From Pseudogemmobacter humi (lineage in GTDB: Bacteria > Pseudomonadota > Alphaproteobacteria > Rhodobacterales > Rhodobacteraceae), in the NCBI RefSeq assembly GCF_900609055.1, contig NZ_UXAW01000051.1, positions 186,001 to 250,000 of the forward strand: a stretch of DNA of 64,000 nucleotides. The letters are read 5' to 3'. Made by a program: the position numbers and the translations under genes. This document shows positions 1 to 8,408 of this stretch, piece by piece. The first letter of the stretch is position 1. Each line of letters begins with the position of its first letter. The notes under the pieces are model-generated. The model was not told the DNA's origin and did no database searches. It saw only the letters and a program-made list of their open reading frames with translations.

Positions 1-287
1 TCCAGCCGCCGCCGCATCCGTCCGGCCACATAGCCGCCGGCGAGGTAGCTCGCGACCAGCGAGATCACGATCCAGATCGCGGTGACGATGAGCCAGAGGC
101 TGAACGACCCCTCGCCCGGTTCGGCAGAGATCGTGGTCAGGCCGAGCGCCGCGCCGAAGGCGGTGAACAGCCCGGCGATGGCGGCGGCAACGACTGCGCC
201 CCCCAGCACCGCCGGCCAGTCGATGTAAGAGCCCGGAAGCTCCCGGCGCGGCGCGCTGGCGGCGGTCATGGTTTCAGTGCGTTCCAT
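1..287 (-). CDS. Small membrane protein, C-terminus off-window (partial)
   Basis: Only the first 95 codons are inside the window; the gene continues past the left edge. The product starts MERTETMTAAS and has two hydrophobic stretches (about residues 27-50 and 66-90), rich in Ala, Gly, Val and Ile, followed by an Arg cluster (GRMRRR). It is therefore an inner-membrane protein with a short cytoplasmic N-terminus. I do not recognise a catalytic motif. The ATG at 287 has an AGGAGG ribosome site 8 nt upstream that overlaps the stop codon of the 24-codon gene before it (300-374), so the two are probably translationally coupled and share the stress-type promoter at 457-481. Function unknown. Confidence 0.75.
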   Translation of the reverse strand, partial: MERTETMTAASAPRRELPGSYIDWPAVLGGAVVAAAIAGLFTAFGAALGLTTISAEPGEGSFSLWLIVTAIWIVISLVASYLAGGYVAGRMRRRL

Positions 288-299
288 CACCGGCCCTCC

Positions 300-374
300 T
301 CAGCGCAGACCGAGAAACGACAGGATGGCGAGAACCACGACCACGAGGCCGACAAGATAGATGATGCTGTTCAT
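300..374 (-). CDS. 24-aa hydrophobic small protein
   Basis: A 24-codon reading frame, MNSIIYLVGLVV..., ending in SFLGLR. It is almost entirely one hydrophobic helix (residues 4-21) with a C-terminal Arg, the form of a single-pass small membrane protein. The ATG at 374 follows a GAGGGA ribosome site, and its TGA stop overlaps the AGGAGG of the next gene, which supports real translation. It is first in a transcript that would start near 450 from the GGAAC-N16-GGTT promoter. No function can be inferred; small hydrophobic proteins of this type are common in stress regulons. Confidence 0.6.
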   Translation of the reverse strand: MNSIIYLVGLVVVVLAILSFLGLR

Positions 375-837
375 TTGACTTCCCTCAGAAGGGGCCGGTT
401 ATGGCATTGTCGGAACGGCCGGGCAGCGGCCGCGGTGAAGGGGCGCCCGGGATCAGAACCCGGAAACCGTGACAAGGTTCCGCGCCGCTGCGCTCCGGCG
501 GGTGGACACCGGCAAGGCGCCCGCAGGACAGGCGGGCGTTGCCGCGCTTGTCCGCAGCGTCTGTGGGCGGAAACGGCCGGGCATGAGGCCGCATTTGTCG
601 GGCCGCGGCGAGAGCCCTGCGCCCAATGCGCCACCGGTGCCGTGGACCAGAGAGGCGGCGACGCCCGGGGCGCGGGCTGCTGGAAACGGGCGATGATCTC
701 TTGCCGCCGCGGCAAATTTCTCGCCGGTCCGGCCCCGCCTGCGGGAAGGCCTGGAGAGCGGCCTCCGATCCGGCCGGGCAGAGATGCGTGGAGAACGGGC
801 GGGGACCGGAGCCTCCTGCGGCCCCGGCGCGGGGCCC
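375..837. other. Intergenic region with one stress-type promoter
   Basis: 463 bp between the 24-codon gene and the zinc-ribbon gene. Open frames here are long only because stop codons are rare at this G+C; their translations are Arg/Pro/Gly-rich and low-complexity. The recognisable elements are the EcfG-type promoter at 457-481 and a short G+C hairpin (ggcccc/ggggcc, 820-836) directly after the stop of the zinc-ribbon gene. Confidence 0.6.
457..481 (-). promoter_or_regulatory. EcfG-type promoter for the small membrane genes
   Basis: On the minus strand GGAAC (481-477), 16 nt, then GGTT (460-457), followed by CTG. This fits the alphaproteobacterial general-stress consensus GGAAC-N16/17-CGTT with C replaced by G. 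Transcription would start about 75 nt before the ATG at 374. Confidence 0.6.
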
Positions 838-1074
838 TCAGTCCACCCGGTCCGTCATCCCGGGGACGCCTTCGCCTTCGGCGCAATGGGCGCAGCAGAA
901 CATCGTGCCGTTCTTCTCCATCCCGTGGCCGATGATGCGGCAGCCGCAATGCGCGCAGCGCGGCGCCAGTTTCTCGATGGCGCATTCAAAACTGTCGAAG
1001 ATATGAGTCTCGCCGCCGATCAGGATCCTGAAGGATTTGTCATAGTCGTTGCCGCACTGGCTGCATCGGGCCAT
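838..1074 (-). CDS. Cys-rich zinc-ribbon-like small protein (78 aa)
   Basis: The product is 78 aa with nine cysteines arranged as CSQC (4-7), C31, CAHCGC (40-45) and CCAHC (60-64), plus His residues between them. This is the pattern of two small treble-clef or zinc-ribbon knuckles, or a metal-buffering protein. Proteins of this kind are often labelled prokaryotic metallothionein-like, but I cannot assign a substrate. The ATG at 1074 is preferred over the upstream in-frame start because GGAGG sits 5 nt before it. A GGAAC-N16-GGTT promoter lies 35-60 nt upstream, so expression is likely part of the general stress response. The acidic tail (last 12 residues) lacks structure. Confidence 0.75.
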   Translation of the reverse strand: MARCSQCGNDYDKSFRILIGGETHIFDSFECAIEKLAPRCAHCGCRIIGHGMEKNGTMFCCAHCAEGEGVPGMTDRVD

Positions 1075-1108
1075 ATCCGCCTCCCATAGCTGGTGGTTTC
1101 CATCGGGC

Positions 1109-1133
1109 AACCTGTGGCGCGGCGGTTTGTTCC
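1109..1133 (-). promoter_or_regulatory. EcfG-type promoter for the zinc-ribbon gene
   Basis: Minus strand: GGAAC (1133-1129), 16 nt, GGTT (1112-1109), 35 nt before the ATG at 1074. Same spacing and bases as the elements at 457, 2550, 14008 and 17614. Confidence 0.6.
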
Positions 1134-1157
1134 AGGATCAGACCGGAGCAGACGGGA

Positions 1158-1424
1158 TCAGACCGGGTCCGGGCGGTCCTGCGACAGATCGGCGATCGCC
1201 GCGATCTCGTGCAGTTCGTCCGACAGCGCCAGTTCCAGCGCCAGCCCGTCCGCAGGCACCGCGCCGGGATCCTCCTGCCCGTCCGAGAGCATCTCGCGCC
1301 CGGTAAGCCAGGTGCCGATTTCCGCCCGCACCGCCTCGGGGCTGGCGGAAAGCAGCCGCGCAAGCAGTTTGCGGTGGGCGATCAGCCGCCCTTCCAGACT
1401 GGCGATCAGATTTTCCGTTTGCAT
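1158..1424 (-). CDS. Hypothetical protein, 88 aa
   Basis: An 88-residue, soluble, mostly helical and acidic protein beginning MQTENLIASLEGR. Leu/Ala/Glu-rich segments at about 2-38 and 58-84 suggest two helices around a Gly/Asp/Pro loop. No signal peptide or membrane segment is visible. The ATG at 1424 is 12 nt downstream of the GlgC-like gene's stop; a TTG at 1439 overlapping that stop is an alternative start. Same strand and close spacing imply one transcript with the GlgC-like gene. Family not recognised. Confidence 0.6.
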   Translation of the reverse strand: MQTENLIASLEGRLIAHRKLLARLLSASPEAVRAEIGTWLTGREMLSDGQEDPGAVPADGLALELALSDELHEIAAIADLSQDRPDPV

Positions 1425-1435
1425 GGGGTCCCCGT

Positions 1436-2455
1436 TCAAAATCCCGCCGCGGCGGCGGTGGCAAGCATTTCGGCGGTGACCAGCGTGGTCCCGCCGGGCG
1501 TCACGCGAAACAGCCGGGCATCCTGTTCGGGATCCTCGCCGATCACCATCCCGTCGGGCACATGCGCCCCCGGCGCGATGATCGCGCGCGAGACATGGGC
1601 GCGGGGGCTGACACTGGCCCCGGGCATGACCACGCTGTCACCCATCCCGCGCAGCACCCCGGCCCCGGCGCCGGTGTTGAATCTCTGCGCCATGGCGGGC
1701 GGCAGCGGCAGACTGCACGGCAGCCCGGGGCCGCTGATGAAATCGAGCCAGGCCAGCCGGAATGTGTCCAGACAATCCAGCCGCCGCCAGTAAAGCCCGG
1801 CCTCGCCCGCGTCGCGCATCTGCAATCCCGCCTCGCGCGAGGCCGCCATGATCACCTGCTGCGGCAGATCGGCCCCCGCTCCCGGCAGGCGCGCGAGACA
1901 GGCGCGGAACCATTTCCAGTTGAGCACCACCATGCCGATCCCCGCCCGCGCCCCGCCGTTCAGCGCCGCGATCCAGTCGGTGAACGGCCCGGCCCCGCCC
2001 GCCTGATGCGCGCCCAGCGTCACCAGGTTGCGCCCGGCCTGATGGAAGGCGATGAGCCCCGCGATGTCGGATTCGCAGATGTGATCGGCGGCGAGCAGCA
2101 GCAGATCGTCGGGGTCCACCCCCTCAATCAGCGCCAGAAAGCGGTGCAGCGCGCCGTAATCCTGCTGCCCGGCGCAGGCATGGCCGCCGAGGCAGGCAAT
2201 GCGCCGGAACGAGGGGCGCCAGACCCGGCGGATATGGTCGCGCAGGCTGGAGCGGGGCAGGCCGGGTTGCAGGACGATCACCTCGCGCAGTCCGGCGCGG
2301 GCGAGGTTCGCCAGCTGGAAATCCACCACCTTCACCCCATGCGCGAAGGGCAGCGCCGCGCTGCATTCGGTCTCGGTCAGTTCATGCAGCGCGTCGGGGT
2401 GCCAGGGCGCAATCAGCAGCGCCAGCTCCCGGCGCGCAGAGGTGGGGGCGATCAT
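1436..2455 (-). CDS. GlgC-like protein lacking the nucleotide-binding loop
   Basis: The 339-aa product matches ADP-glucose pyrophosphorylase (GlgC) over most of its length. Near residues 30-65 it has PFAHGVKVVDFQLANL and a DHIRRVW block. It also has the sugar-nucleotide AADHI segment, and a C-terminal left-handed beta-helix ending IGEDPEQDARLFR...GGTTLVTAEML, which is the GlgC C-terminus. The N-terminal GGRGxRL loop that binds the nucleotide and starts the GlgC fold is absent: that position reads LLIAPWHPDALHEL. About 60-80 residues are also missing compared with a normal GlgC of about 420. Catalysis is therefore doubtful; a regulatory or sugar-phosphate-binding role is possible. The start at 2455 is chosen because GGAGG lies 6 nt upstream; an ATG at 2467 is possible. 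A stress-type promoter lies about 100 nt upstream. Confidence 0.75.
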   Translation of the reverse strand: MIAPTSARRELALLIAPWHPDALHELTETECSAALPFAHGVKVVDFQLANLARAGLREVIVLQPGLPRSSLRDHIRRVWRPSFRRIACLGGHACAGQQDYGALHRFLALIEGVDPDDLLLLAADHICESDIAGLIAFHQAGRNLVTLGAHQAGGAGPFTDWIAALNGGARAGIGMVVLNWKWFRACLARLPGAGADLPQQVIMAASREAGLQMRDAGEAGLYWRRLDCLDTFRLAWLDFISGPGLPCSLPLPPAMAQRFNTGAGAGVLRGMGDSVVMPGASVSPRAHVSRAIIAPGAHVPDGMVIGEDPEQDARLFRVTPGGTTLVTAEMLATAAAAGF

Positions 2456-2549
2456 GGCAGCCTCCATCGGCAGGGAAACGGCGGAAAGTGCAATCCGGCG
2501 ACAGGGCCGGAAACCAGGGACAGGGTTCATCTGAGGGAACCGCCGGTAA

Positions 2550-2574
2550 AACCCGGGGCGCCGTAAAATGTTCC
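2550..2574 (-). promoter_or_regulatory. EcfG-type promoter for the GlgC-like gene
   Basis: Minus strand: GGAAC (2574-2570), 16 nt, GGTT (2553-2550). The start of transcription would fall near 2540, about 85 nt before the ATG at 2455. The rest of the 2468-2730 gap shows no gene. Confidence 0.55.
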
Positions 2575-2730
2575 CCGCCGCGCCGCGAAATCCGGGCGAC
2601 CTGGCCTGCGCGGAACCCGGGGCCCCGGACGCCCGCCTCCTGCCAGTCCGGTGAGCGGCCGCTCCTCCTGTTGCCGGGGCCGGAGCTGTTGCCCGCGTTT
2701 CCCTGCCGGGCAACGGCCTGCCGGCAGATT

Positions 2731-4116
2731 TCATCCCGATCCTGAATATGGGGCGAAGCGGGCCTCGGCGGGGGTGATGGTCAGCGGGCGGCCGAGCGTG
2801 GGGAAGGCGCGCTGCGGGCAGCCCTGGCGCTCGCAGAGCTTGCAGCCGGGGCCGATCTTCACCGCGCGGTCCGCGCCCTTCAGGTCGAGGTCGCGGGCAT
2901 AGACCAGCCGGTCGGCATGGCTCAGGTCGCAGCCCAGAGCGACGGCGAAGGTCTTTTCCGGCGCGCCGAACCCGCCCGAGCCGTGGCGGACCTGGCGCGC
3001 GATCCACAGATAGCTGCGGCCGTCGGGCATCTGGGCGATCTGGCGCAGGATCTCGGTCGGGCGCGCGAAAGCCTCGTAGACGTTCCAGAGCGGGCACGAG
3101 CCGCCGATCCGCGAGAAGTGGAAATCGGTCGCCGACTGGCGTTTCGAGATGTTCCCGGCGCGGTCCACCCGGATGAAGAAGAACGGCACGCCGCGGGCGC
3201 CGGGGCGTTGCAGGGTCGACAGCCGGTGGCTGGTGGTTTCAAACCCCACGCCGAAACGTCCGGCGATCAGGTCGATGTCGTAGGCCAGTTCCTCGGCCGC
3301 CGAAAGAAAGCGCCGGTAGGGCATGATCAGCGCGCCGGCGAAGTAATTCGCGAGCCCGATCTTCAGCAGGCTCTGGGCTTCGGGCACAAGGCCGGTTTCG
3401 GCGGCCAGCCGGGCGATGGCCTCGCCCTGTTCCAGAAAGGCGAGCTGGGTGGCGATCTGGAAGGCGCGCTGGCCGGGGCCGAGATGGGCGGCAAGGGAAA
3501 GGACGCGGCTGTCGGGATCGAAGCGGCGCAGCACCGTGCCGGGCTGATCCGAGATGCGGATGCCGTGGCGCCCGGCCAGCCGGTCGATCAGCCCGGGGAT
3601 CATCCGGCCGATGGCGAGGCTGTCGCCGATCGCCTCGGCGGCCTCGTCAAGGTCCGACACATAGTTGCGCCGCTCGCAGAACCAGTCGCGCACCGCCTCG
3701 AACGCGGCGGGGCTGGTCAGGCTGCCGCTTTCGGTCAGTCGCCCGGCCAGCAGGTCGGCGCGCTCCGAAGTCTCGCGCAGGCGGCGCTGCATGGCGGTGA
3801 TGCAGCGCGCCACTTCGGGCATGTTCGAGGCGATCTCGCGCACCTCGGCCAGGCTGACCGAGGCGCCCTGATCGGCAAGCGCCGCGCGCAGATCGGTGAT
3901 CAGCCGCGCCTCTTCGGCATCCGAGAACAGCTGCACATCGAGGCCGAAGGCCGCGTTCAGCCGCACCAGAACCGGCACCGTCAGCGGGCGGATGTTCTGC
4001 TCAAGCTGGTTGAGATAGCTGGGGCTGATGTCCAGCGCCCGCGCAAGCGCCGCCTGCGTGAGGCCGCGTTCCTCGCGCAACCGGCGCAGACGGACGCCCA
4101 TGAAAGTCTTGCTCAT
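2731..4116 (-). CDS. ScfR-family short-chain acyl-CoA regulator (methylcitrate operon)
   Basis: A 461-aa regulator. Residues about 5-60 form an XRE helix-turn-helix (RLRRLREERGLTQ, then SPSYLNQLEQ). The middle (about 230-330) is an ImmA/IrrE-like segment with YFAGALIMPYRRFL and a SHRLSTLQRPGARGVPFFF block. The C-terminus carries a C-x2-C-x4-C motif (CKLCERQGC). This is the ScfR architecture (RamB, PccR, MccR relatives), whose members sense short-chain acyl-CoAs and control propionate or acetate genes. It diverges from the thioesterase-prpDCB operon, so it most likely controls that operon. Direct repeats directly upstream of its own ATG suggest autoregulation. It shares its domain order and Cys motif with the second family member at 11877-13310. 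Confidence 0.85.
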   Translation of the reverse strand: MSKTFMGVRLRRLREERGLTQAALARALDISPSYLNQLEQNIRPLTVPVLVRLNAAFGLDVQLFSDAEEARLITDLRAALADQGASVSLAEVREIASNMPEVARCITAMQRRLRETSERADLLAGRLTESGSLTSPAAFEAVRDWFCERRNYVSDLDEAAEAIGDSLAIGRMIPGLIDRLAGRHGIRISDQPGTVLRRFDPDSRVLSLAAHLGPGQRAFQIATQLAFLEQGEAIARLAAETGLVPEAQSLLKIGLANYFAGALIMPYRRFLSAAEELAYDIDLIAGRFGVGFETTSHRLSTLQRPGARGVPFFFIRVDRAGNISKRQSATDFHFSRIGGSCPLWNVYEAFARPTEILRQIAQMPDGRSYLWIARQVRHGSGGFGAPEKTFAVALGCDLSHADRLVYARDLDLKGADRAVKIGPGCKLCERQGCPQRAFPTLGRPLTITPAEARFAPYSGSG

Positions 4117-4139
4117 CTTCGCAACCTTCGCAATTCGCA
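4117..4139. promoter_or_regulatory. Tandem TTGCGAAG repeats at the ScfR1 start
   Basis: Read on the minus strand, TTGCGAAGG is followed at once by TTGCGAAGA, a 9-bp tandem direct repeat ending at the regulator's ATG. ScfR-family operators are TTTGCAAA-like, so this is a likely autoregulatory site that would also block the ribosome site. Confidence 0.45.
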
Positions 4140-4205
4140 GGGCGTTTCTTCACAATGATACGCATTTTCAGTAGTTTAAATGCAATGTTGATCTGTGAAA
4201 AGGTG

Positions 4206-4226
4206 CCTTTGCCAATCTTGCAAAGG
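4206..4226. promoter_or_regulatory. CCTTTGC-N7-GCAAAGG operator upstream of the methylcitrate operon
   Basis: A perfect inverted repeat with 7-bp arms (4206-4212 and 4220-4226) and a 7-bp spacer, 9 nt before the thioesterase ATG. The half-site GCAAAG resembles the TTTGCAAA-type sites of the ScfR family. It is the best candidate operator for the divergent regulator. Confidence 0.55.
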
Positions 4227-4234
4227 TCCGACAG

Positions 4235-4615
4235 ATGCCCGCCGAGTCCGAGATCCGCACGATCGAACTGATCCTGCCCGAACAGGCCAACCATTACGGA
4301 ACGCTGTTCGGCGGCCATGCGCTGGCGCTGATGGCCAAAAGCGCCTTCGTCGCGGCGGTGCGTCATGCGGATTGCGCGGTGGTGATGGCGCGCTCGGACC
4401 GGGTGGATTTCGCCACGCCGATCCGGGTGGGCGAGATGCTGGAACTCGTGGCCCGCGTGGCCCGCACCGGGCGCTCGTCGATGACGGTCGAGGTCGAGGC
4501 CACCGCCCGCTCCATCGGCGGCGCGGGCGCCCGAACCGCGCTTTCGGGGCGGTTCGAGATGGTGGCGGTGGATGGCCAGGGCCGCCCGCGCGCTGTCGGC
4601 ACAGAAGTTTCTTGA
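4235..4615 (+). CDS. Hotdog-fold acyl-CoA thioesterase (YciA/BACH type)
   Basis: A 126-aa single-hotdog protein with the family signature N-x-x-G-x-x-FGG (NHYGTLFGG, residues 20-28) leading into the long hotdog helix. It is expected to hydrolyse short acyl-CoAs to free acid and CoA in the cytoplasm. It is the first gene of the methylcitrate operon, 13 nt before prpD, which suggests it relieves build-up of propionyl-CoA or methylcitryl-CoA-type intermediates. One oddity: aligned by eye to YciA, where the helix contains a catalytic Asp (...MSQMD...), this protein has Ala at that position ([10 protein letters not shown]). Either another acid serves or activity is altered. Confidence 0.75.
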   Translation: MPAESEIRTIELILPEQANHYGTLFGGHALALMAKSAFVAAVRHADCAVVMARSDRVDFATPIRVGEMLELVARVARTGRSSMTVEVEATARSIGGAGARTALSGRFEMVAVDGQGRPRAVGTEVS

Positions 4616-4628
4616 GAAGGAAAAGACC

Positions 4629-6140
4629 ATGATTACCCACGAGCTGCGCACGTATAAATCGGCCGAGCATCTGCCGCGCGAGGCGCAACTGGCCTGGAAG
4701 ATCGCCGAAGTGGCCGCCGATCCGGTTGCGGTGGAGCCGGGGGTCACCGCGATGATCATCAACCGGATCATCGACAACGCCGCCGTGGCCGCGGCCTCGG
4801 TCGCGCGCCGTCCGGTCGCCTCGGCCCGGGCGCAGGCGCTTTGCCATCCGATGCGCCCCGGCGCGACGGTGTTCGGCCTGACGCCCGAAACCCGCGTCAG
4901 CCCGGAATGGGCGGCCTGGGCGAACGGCACCGCGGTGCGCGAGCTCGATTTCCACGACACGTTTCTGGCCGCCGACTACTCGCACCCCGGTGACAATATC
5001 CCGCCGATCCTCGCGGTGGCGCAGCACACCGGGCGCTCGGGCGCCGATCTGATCCGCGGTCTGGCGACGGGCTACGAGATCCAGGTCAACCTCGTGCGCG
5101 CCATCTGCCTGCACGAGCACAAGATCGACCATATCGCCCATCTCGGGCCGTCGGCCGCCGCCGGGATCGGCACGCTGCTGAACCTGCCGGTGGAAGTGAT
5201 CTGCCAGGCGGTGCAGCAGGCTTTGCATGTCACCACCACCACCCGCCAAAGCCGCAAGGGCGAAATCTCGTCCTGGAAAGCCTTTGCCCCCGCCTTCGCC
5301 GGCAAGATGGCCATTGAAGCGGTCGACCGCGTGCTCCGCGGCGAAGGCGCCCCCAGCCCGGCCTGGGAGGGCGAGGACGGCTTCATCGCCTGGCTTCTGT
5401 CCGGCCCGAATGCCCGCTATCAGGTGCCGCTGCCCGGCCCCGGCGAGGCGAAACGCGCGATCCTCGACACCTATACCAAGGAGCATTCGGCGGAATACCA
5501 GAGCCAGGCGCTGATCGACCTCGCGCGCCGGATGGGGCCGCAGATCGGTGATCTGTCGCAGGTGGAAAGCATCGTGATCCACACCAGCCATCACACCCAT
5601 TACGTGATCGGCACCGGCGCGAACGATCCGCAGAAGATGGACCCGAAGGCCTCGCGCGAGACGCTCGACCATTCGATCATGTATATCTTCGCGGTGGCGC
5701 TGGAAGACGGCGGCTGGCACCACGAGAAGAGCTATGCCCCCGAACGCGCAAACCGGCCCGAGACCGTCGCGCTCTGGCATAAGATCTCGACCACCGAAGA
5801 CCCGGAATGGACGCGGCGCTACCATGCGCGCGACCCGAAAGAGAAAGCCTTCGGCGGCCGCGTTGTGGTGAAGCTGAAGGACGGCCGCGTGATCGAAGAC
5901 AGCCTCGCGCTGGCCGATGCGCACCCGGACGGCGCCCGCCCCTTCGGACGCGAGAATTACGTGAAGAAGTTCCTCACCCTGTCGGACGGCGTGATCGCAA
6001 GTGCGGAACAGCAGCGCTTCCTCGATGCGGTCGAGAATCTCGCCGCGCTGAAGGCGGGGGACCTCGCGGCACTGAACTTCACCGTGGGTGCCGACCGGCT
6101 TGGCCCGGCCCGGCCCGCCGGCATCTTCGACTGGAAATAA
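4629..6140 (+). CDS. prpD: 2-methylcitrate dehydratase (MmgE/PrpD family)
   Basis: The 503-aa product matches the MmgE/PrpD family along its length. It has the N-terminal helical domain with the [17 protein letters not shown] signature near residues 115-131, and a C-terminal domain with [13 protein letters not shown]. It dehydrates 2-methylcitrate to 2-methylaconitate in propionate oxidation. The ATG at 4629 follows the thioesterase stop by 13 nt and has an AGAAGGAAAAG ribosome site. The gene lies between the thioesterase and prpC in the same transcript. It is slightly longer than E. coli PrpD (483 aa). No acnD/prpF pair is present here. Confidence 0.9.
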   Translation: MITHELRTYKSAEHLPREAQLAWKIAEVAADPVAVEPGVTAMIINRIIDNAAVAAASVARRPVASARAQALCHPMRPGATVFGLTPETRVSPEWAAWANGTAVRELDFHDTFLAADYSHPGDNIPPILAVAQHTGRSGADLIRGLATGYEIQVNLVRAICLHEHKIDHIAHLGPSAAAGIGTLLNLPVEVICQAVQQALHVTTTTRQSRKGEISSWKAFAPAFAGKMAIEAVDRVLRGEGAPSPAWEGEDGFIAWLLSGPNARYQVPLPGPGEAKRAILDTYTKEHSAEYQSQALIDLARRMGPQIGDLSQVESIVIHTSHHTHYVIGTGANDPQKMDPKASRETLDHSIMYIFAVALEDGGWHHEKSYAPERANRPETVALWHKISTTEDPEWTRRYHARDPKEKAFGGRVVVKLKDGRVIEDSLALADAHPDGARPFGRENYVKKFLTLSDGVIASAEQQRFLDAVENLAALKAGDLAALNFTVGADRLGPARPAGIFDWK

Positions 6141-6151
6141 GGGGAAAAGAG

Positions 6152-7321
6152 ATGAGCGGTTCCGCTTTGAGACCGAAGAAATCCGTCGCCCTGTCGGGGG
6201 TGGTGGCCGGGAACACCGCGCTTTGCTCGGTCGGGCAAAGCGGGAACGACCTGCATTATCGCGGCTTCGACATTCTCGACATTGCCGAGGCCTGCGAATT
6301 TGAAGAGGTGGCGCATCTTCTGATCCACGGCACTTTGCCGACCGCATCGGAACTGGCCGCCTACAAGGCGAAGCTGAAGGCGTTGCGCGGGCTTCCCCTC
6401 GCCGTGCGGCAGACGCTGGAGGCCATTCCGGCCGCGGCGCATCCGATGGATGTGCTGCGGTCGGGCGTGTCGGCGCTTGGCTGCGTGCTGCCCGAGGCGC
6501 ATGACCACAACATCCCAGGCGCGCGCGACACCGCCGACCGGCTGGTGGCGGTGCAGGCGTCGATGCTGCTCTACTGGCATCATTACGCACAGAACGGGCG
6601 GCGGATCGAGGTCGAGACCGGCGACGACAGCGTGGCGGGGCATTTCCTGCATCTTCTGCACGGACACCCGGCCGACGAGGCCGGGGTGCGCGCGATGCAC
6701 ACCACGCTGAACCTTTACGCCGAGCATGAGTTCAACGCCTCGACCTTCACCGCGCGCACCATCGCCGGGACCGGCTCGGACGTTTACTCCTGCATCGCCG
6801 GGGCCATCGGCGCGCTGCGCGGCCCGAAACACGGCGGCGCGAACGAGGTCGCCTTCGAGATCCAGAAGCGTTACGCCTCGCCCGATGAGGCCGAAGAAGA
6901 CATCCGCCGCCGGGTCGCGGCGAAAGAGGTGATCATCGGCTTCGGCCATCCGGTCTATACCATCGCCGATCCGCGCAATGTGGTCATCAGGCGCGTGGCG
7001 CGGCGGCTGGCCGAGGCCAAAGGGTCGGTGAAGATGTTCGACATCGCCGGGCGGATCGAGGCGGTGATGGCGGAAACGAAGCAGATGTTCCCCAATCTCG
7101 ACTGGTTTTCGGCGGTGTCCTATCATCTGCTGGGTGTGCCGACGGCGATGTTCACCCCGATTTTCGTCATCGCCCGCACCGCGGGCTGGGGCGCCCATGT
7201 GATCGAGCAGCGGCTCGACAACAAGATCATCCGCCCTTCGGCCAATTACACCGGGCCGGAGAACCGCGCCTTCCTGCCGCTGGCCAGCCGCGGCGGGTTG
7301 CTGACCGGGCCGGAGGCGTGA
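6152..7321 (+). CDS. prpC: 2-methylcitrate synthase
   Basis: A 389-aa citrate-synthase-fold enzyme. Active-site blocks are visible: [13 protein letters not shown] with the catalytic His and [13 protein letters not shown] with the second His, plus the ENRAFLP C-terminal region. It condenses propionyl-CoA with oxaloacetate. The start at 6152 lies 11 nt after prpD with ribosome site GGGGAAAAGAG. Its length and its place between prpD and prpB separate it from housekeeping citrate synthase (about 430 aa). The stop is immediately followed by prpB. Confidence 0.92.
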   Translation: MSGSALRPKKSVALSGVVAGNTALCSVGQSGNDLHYRGFDILDIAEACEFEEVAHLLIHGTLPTASELAAYKAKLKALRGLPLAVRQTLEAIPAAAHPMDVLRSGVSALGCVLPEAHDHNIPGARDTADRLVAVQASMLLYWHHYAQNGRRIEVETGDDSVAGHFLHLLHGHPADEAGVRAMHTTLNLYAEHEFNASTFTARTIAGTGSDVYSCIAGAIGALRGPKHGGANEVAFEIQKRYASPDEAEEDIRRRVAAKEVIIGFGHPVYTIADPRNVVIRRVARRLAEAKGSVKMFDIAGRIEAVMAETKQMFPNLDWFSAVSYHLLGVPTAMFTPIFVIARTAGWGAHVIEQRLDNKIIRPSANYTGPENRAFLPLASRGGLLTGPEA

Positions 7322-7322
7322 C

Positions 7323-8237
7323 ATGCCCTATCTGATCGCTGACGAGCAACCCGAGGCCCCCGCCGGCGCGCGGTTCCGCGCCGCGCTGGCCCGGCCGGAC
7401 ATCCTGAAACTGCCCGGAGCGCACAACGGCCAGGCCGCGCTTCAGGCCAAAGCCGCCGGGTTCGGGGCGCTGTATCTTTCCGGCGCGGCGATGACGGCCA
7501 GCATGGGCCTGCCCGATCTGGGCATCATCACCGTGGACGAAGTGGCCTTCTTCATCCGCCAGATCGCGCGCGCCTCGGGTCTGCCGCTCTTGGTGGATGG
7601 CGATACCGGCTATGGCGAGGCGCTGAACGTCATGCACATGGTCCGCGTCTTCGAAGAGGCGGGCGCGGGCGCCGTGCATCTGGAGGACCAGCTTCTTCCC
7701 AAAAAATGCGGCCATCTGAACGACAAGAAGCTGGCCTCTGCCTCCGACATGGCGGCCAAGGTGGCGGCGGCGGCGCGGGCGGCGCGGCATCTGGTGGTGA
7801 TCGCGCGCACCGATGCGGCGGCGAGCGAGGGGATCGAGGGCGCGGTTGCGCGGGCGAAGCTTTATGTCGAGGCCGGGGCCGATGCGATCTTCCCCGAGGC
7901 GCTGACCAGCGTCGGGATGTTCAAAGAGGTCCGCGCCCGGCTGCCGGGGGTGAAGCTGCTGGCCAATATGACCGAGTTCGGCCGCACCCCCGCCCTGACC
8001 GCGCAGGAGTTCCAGGAACTCGGCTATGACATGGTGATCTGGCCGGTCTCGTCGCTGCGGGTCGCCAACAAAGCGCAGGCGAAACTTTATGCGACGCTGG
8101 CGCGCGACGGGGCGACCACGGCGATGATCCCCGAGATGCAGACCCGGGCCGAGCTTTACGACATGATCGGCCTGAATGCCTTCGAGGCGCTGGACCGTTC
8201 GATCGCGCGTTCGGTGGTGCCGGACTGGCAGGGCTGA
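7323..8237 (+). CDS. prpB: 2-methylisocitrate lyase
   Basis: The 304-aa product belongs to the isocitrate lyase/PEP mutase superfamily. It shows the KKCGH active-site motif (LLPKKCGHLNDKK, near residue 123), VDGDTGYGE for metal binding, and NMTEFGRTP. It splits 2-methylisocitrate into pyruvate and succinate, the last step of the methylcitrate cycle. The ATG starts 1 nt after the prpC stop, so the two are tightly coupled. A Rho-independent terminator follows at 8261-8294. Succinate from this enzyme would link to the glyoxylate-cycle genes next door. Confidence 0.92.
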   Translation: MPYLIADEQPEAPAGARFRAALARPDILKLPGAHNGQAALQAKAAGFGALYLSGAAMTASMGLPDLGIITVDEVAFFIRQIARASGLPLLVDGDTGYGEALNVMHMVRVFEEAGAGAVHLEDQLLPKKCGHLNDKKLASASDMAAKVAAAARAARHLVVIARTDAAASEGIEGAVARAKLYVEAGADAIFPEALTSVGMFKEVRARLPGVKLLANMTEFGRTPALTAQEFQELGYDMVIWPVSSLRVANKAQAKLYATLARDGATTAMIPEMQTRAELYDMIGLNAFEALDRSIARSVVPDWQG

Positions 8238-8260
8238 GGCCCGGCCTCTGACAGGAAGAT

Positions 8261-8294
8261 GCGGCGGGGCCTTCCGGTCCCGCCGCTTTCTTTT
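8261..8294 (+). terminator. Rho-independent terminator of the methylcitrate operon
   Basis: Arms GCGGCGGG (8261-8268) and CCCGCCGC (8279-8286), followed by TTTCTTTT. Confidence 0.85.
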
Positions 8295-8300
8295 ACACCA

Positions 8301-8332
8301 GAAGAAACGCCGCGCCCGAAGGCGCGGCGTTT
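8301..8332 (-). terminator. Terminator of the aceB-aceA operon
   Basis: A 12-bp perfect stem (AAACGCCGCGCC, 8305-8316; partner 8321-8332) with a 4-nt loop. On the minus strand it is followed by TTTCTTC. It sits back to back with the prpB terminator between the two convergent operons. Confidence 0.8.
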
Positions 8333-8408
8333 CCCGGTGGACGGGGGAGGGTGGCGATCCCGGCCCGAAAGGCGGCCCGCCCCCGACACACCAGCCCGGC
8401 CCCGTCCG

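Noticed and set aside
375-840. Several overlapping open frames on both strands
   Set aside because: Low-complexity Arg/Pro/Gly translations with no ribosome sites; an effect of high G+C.
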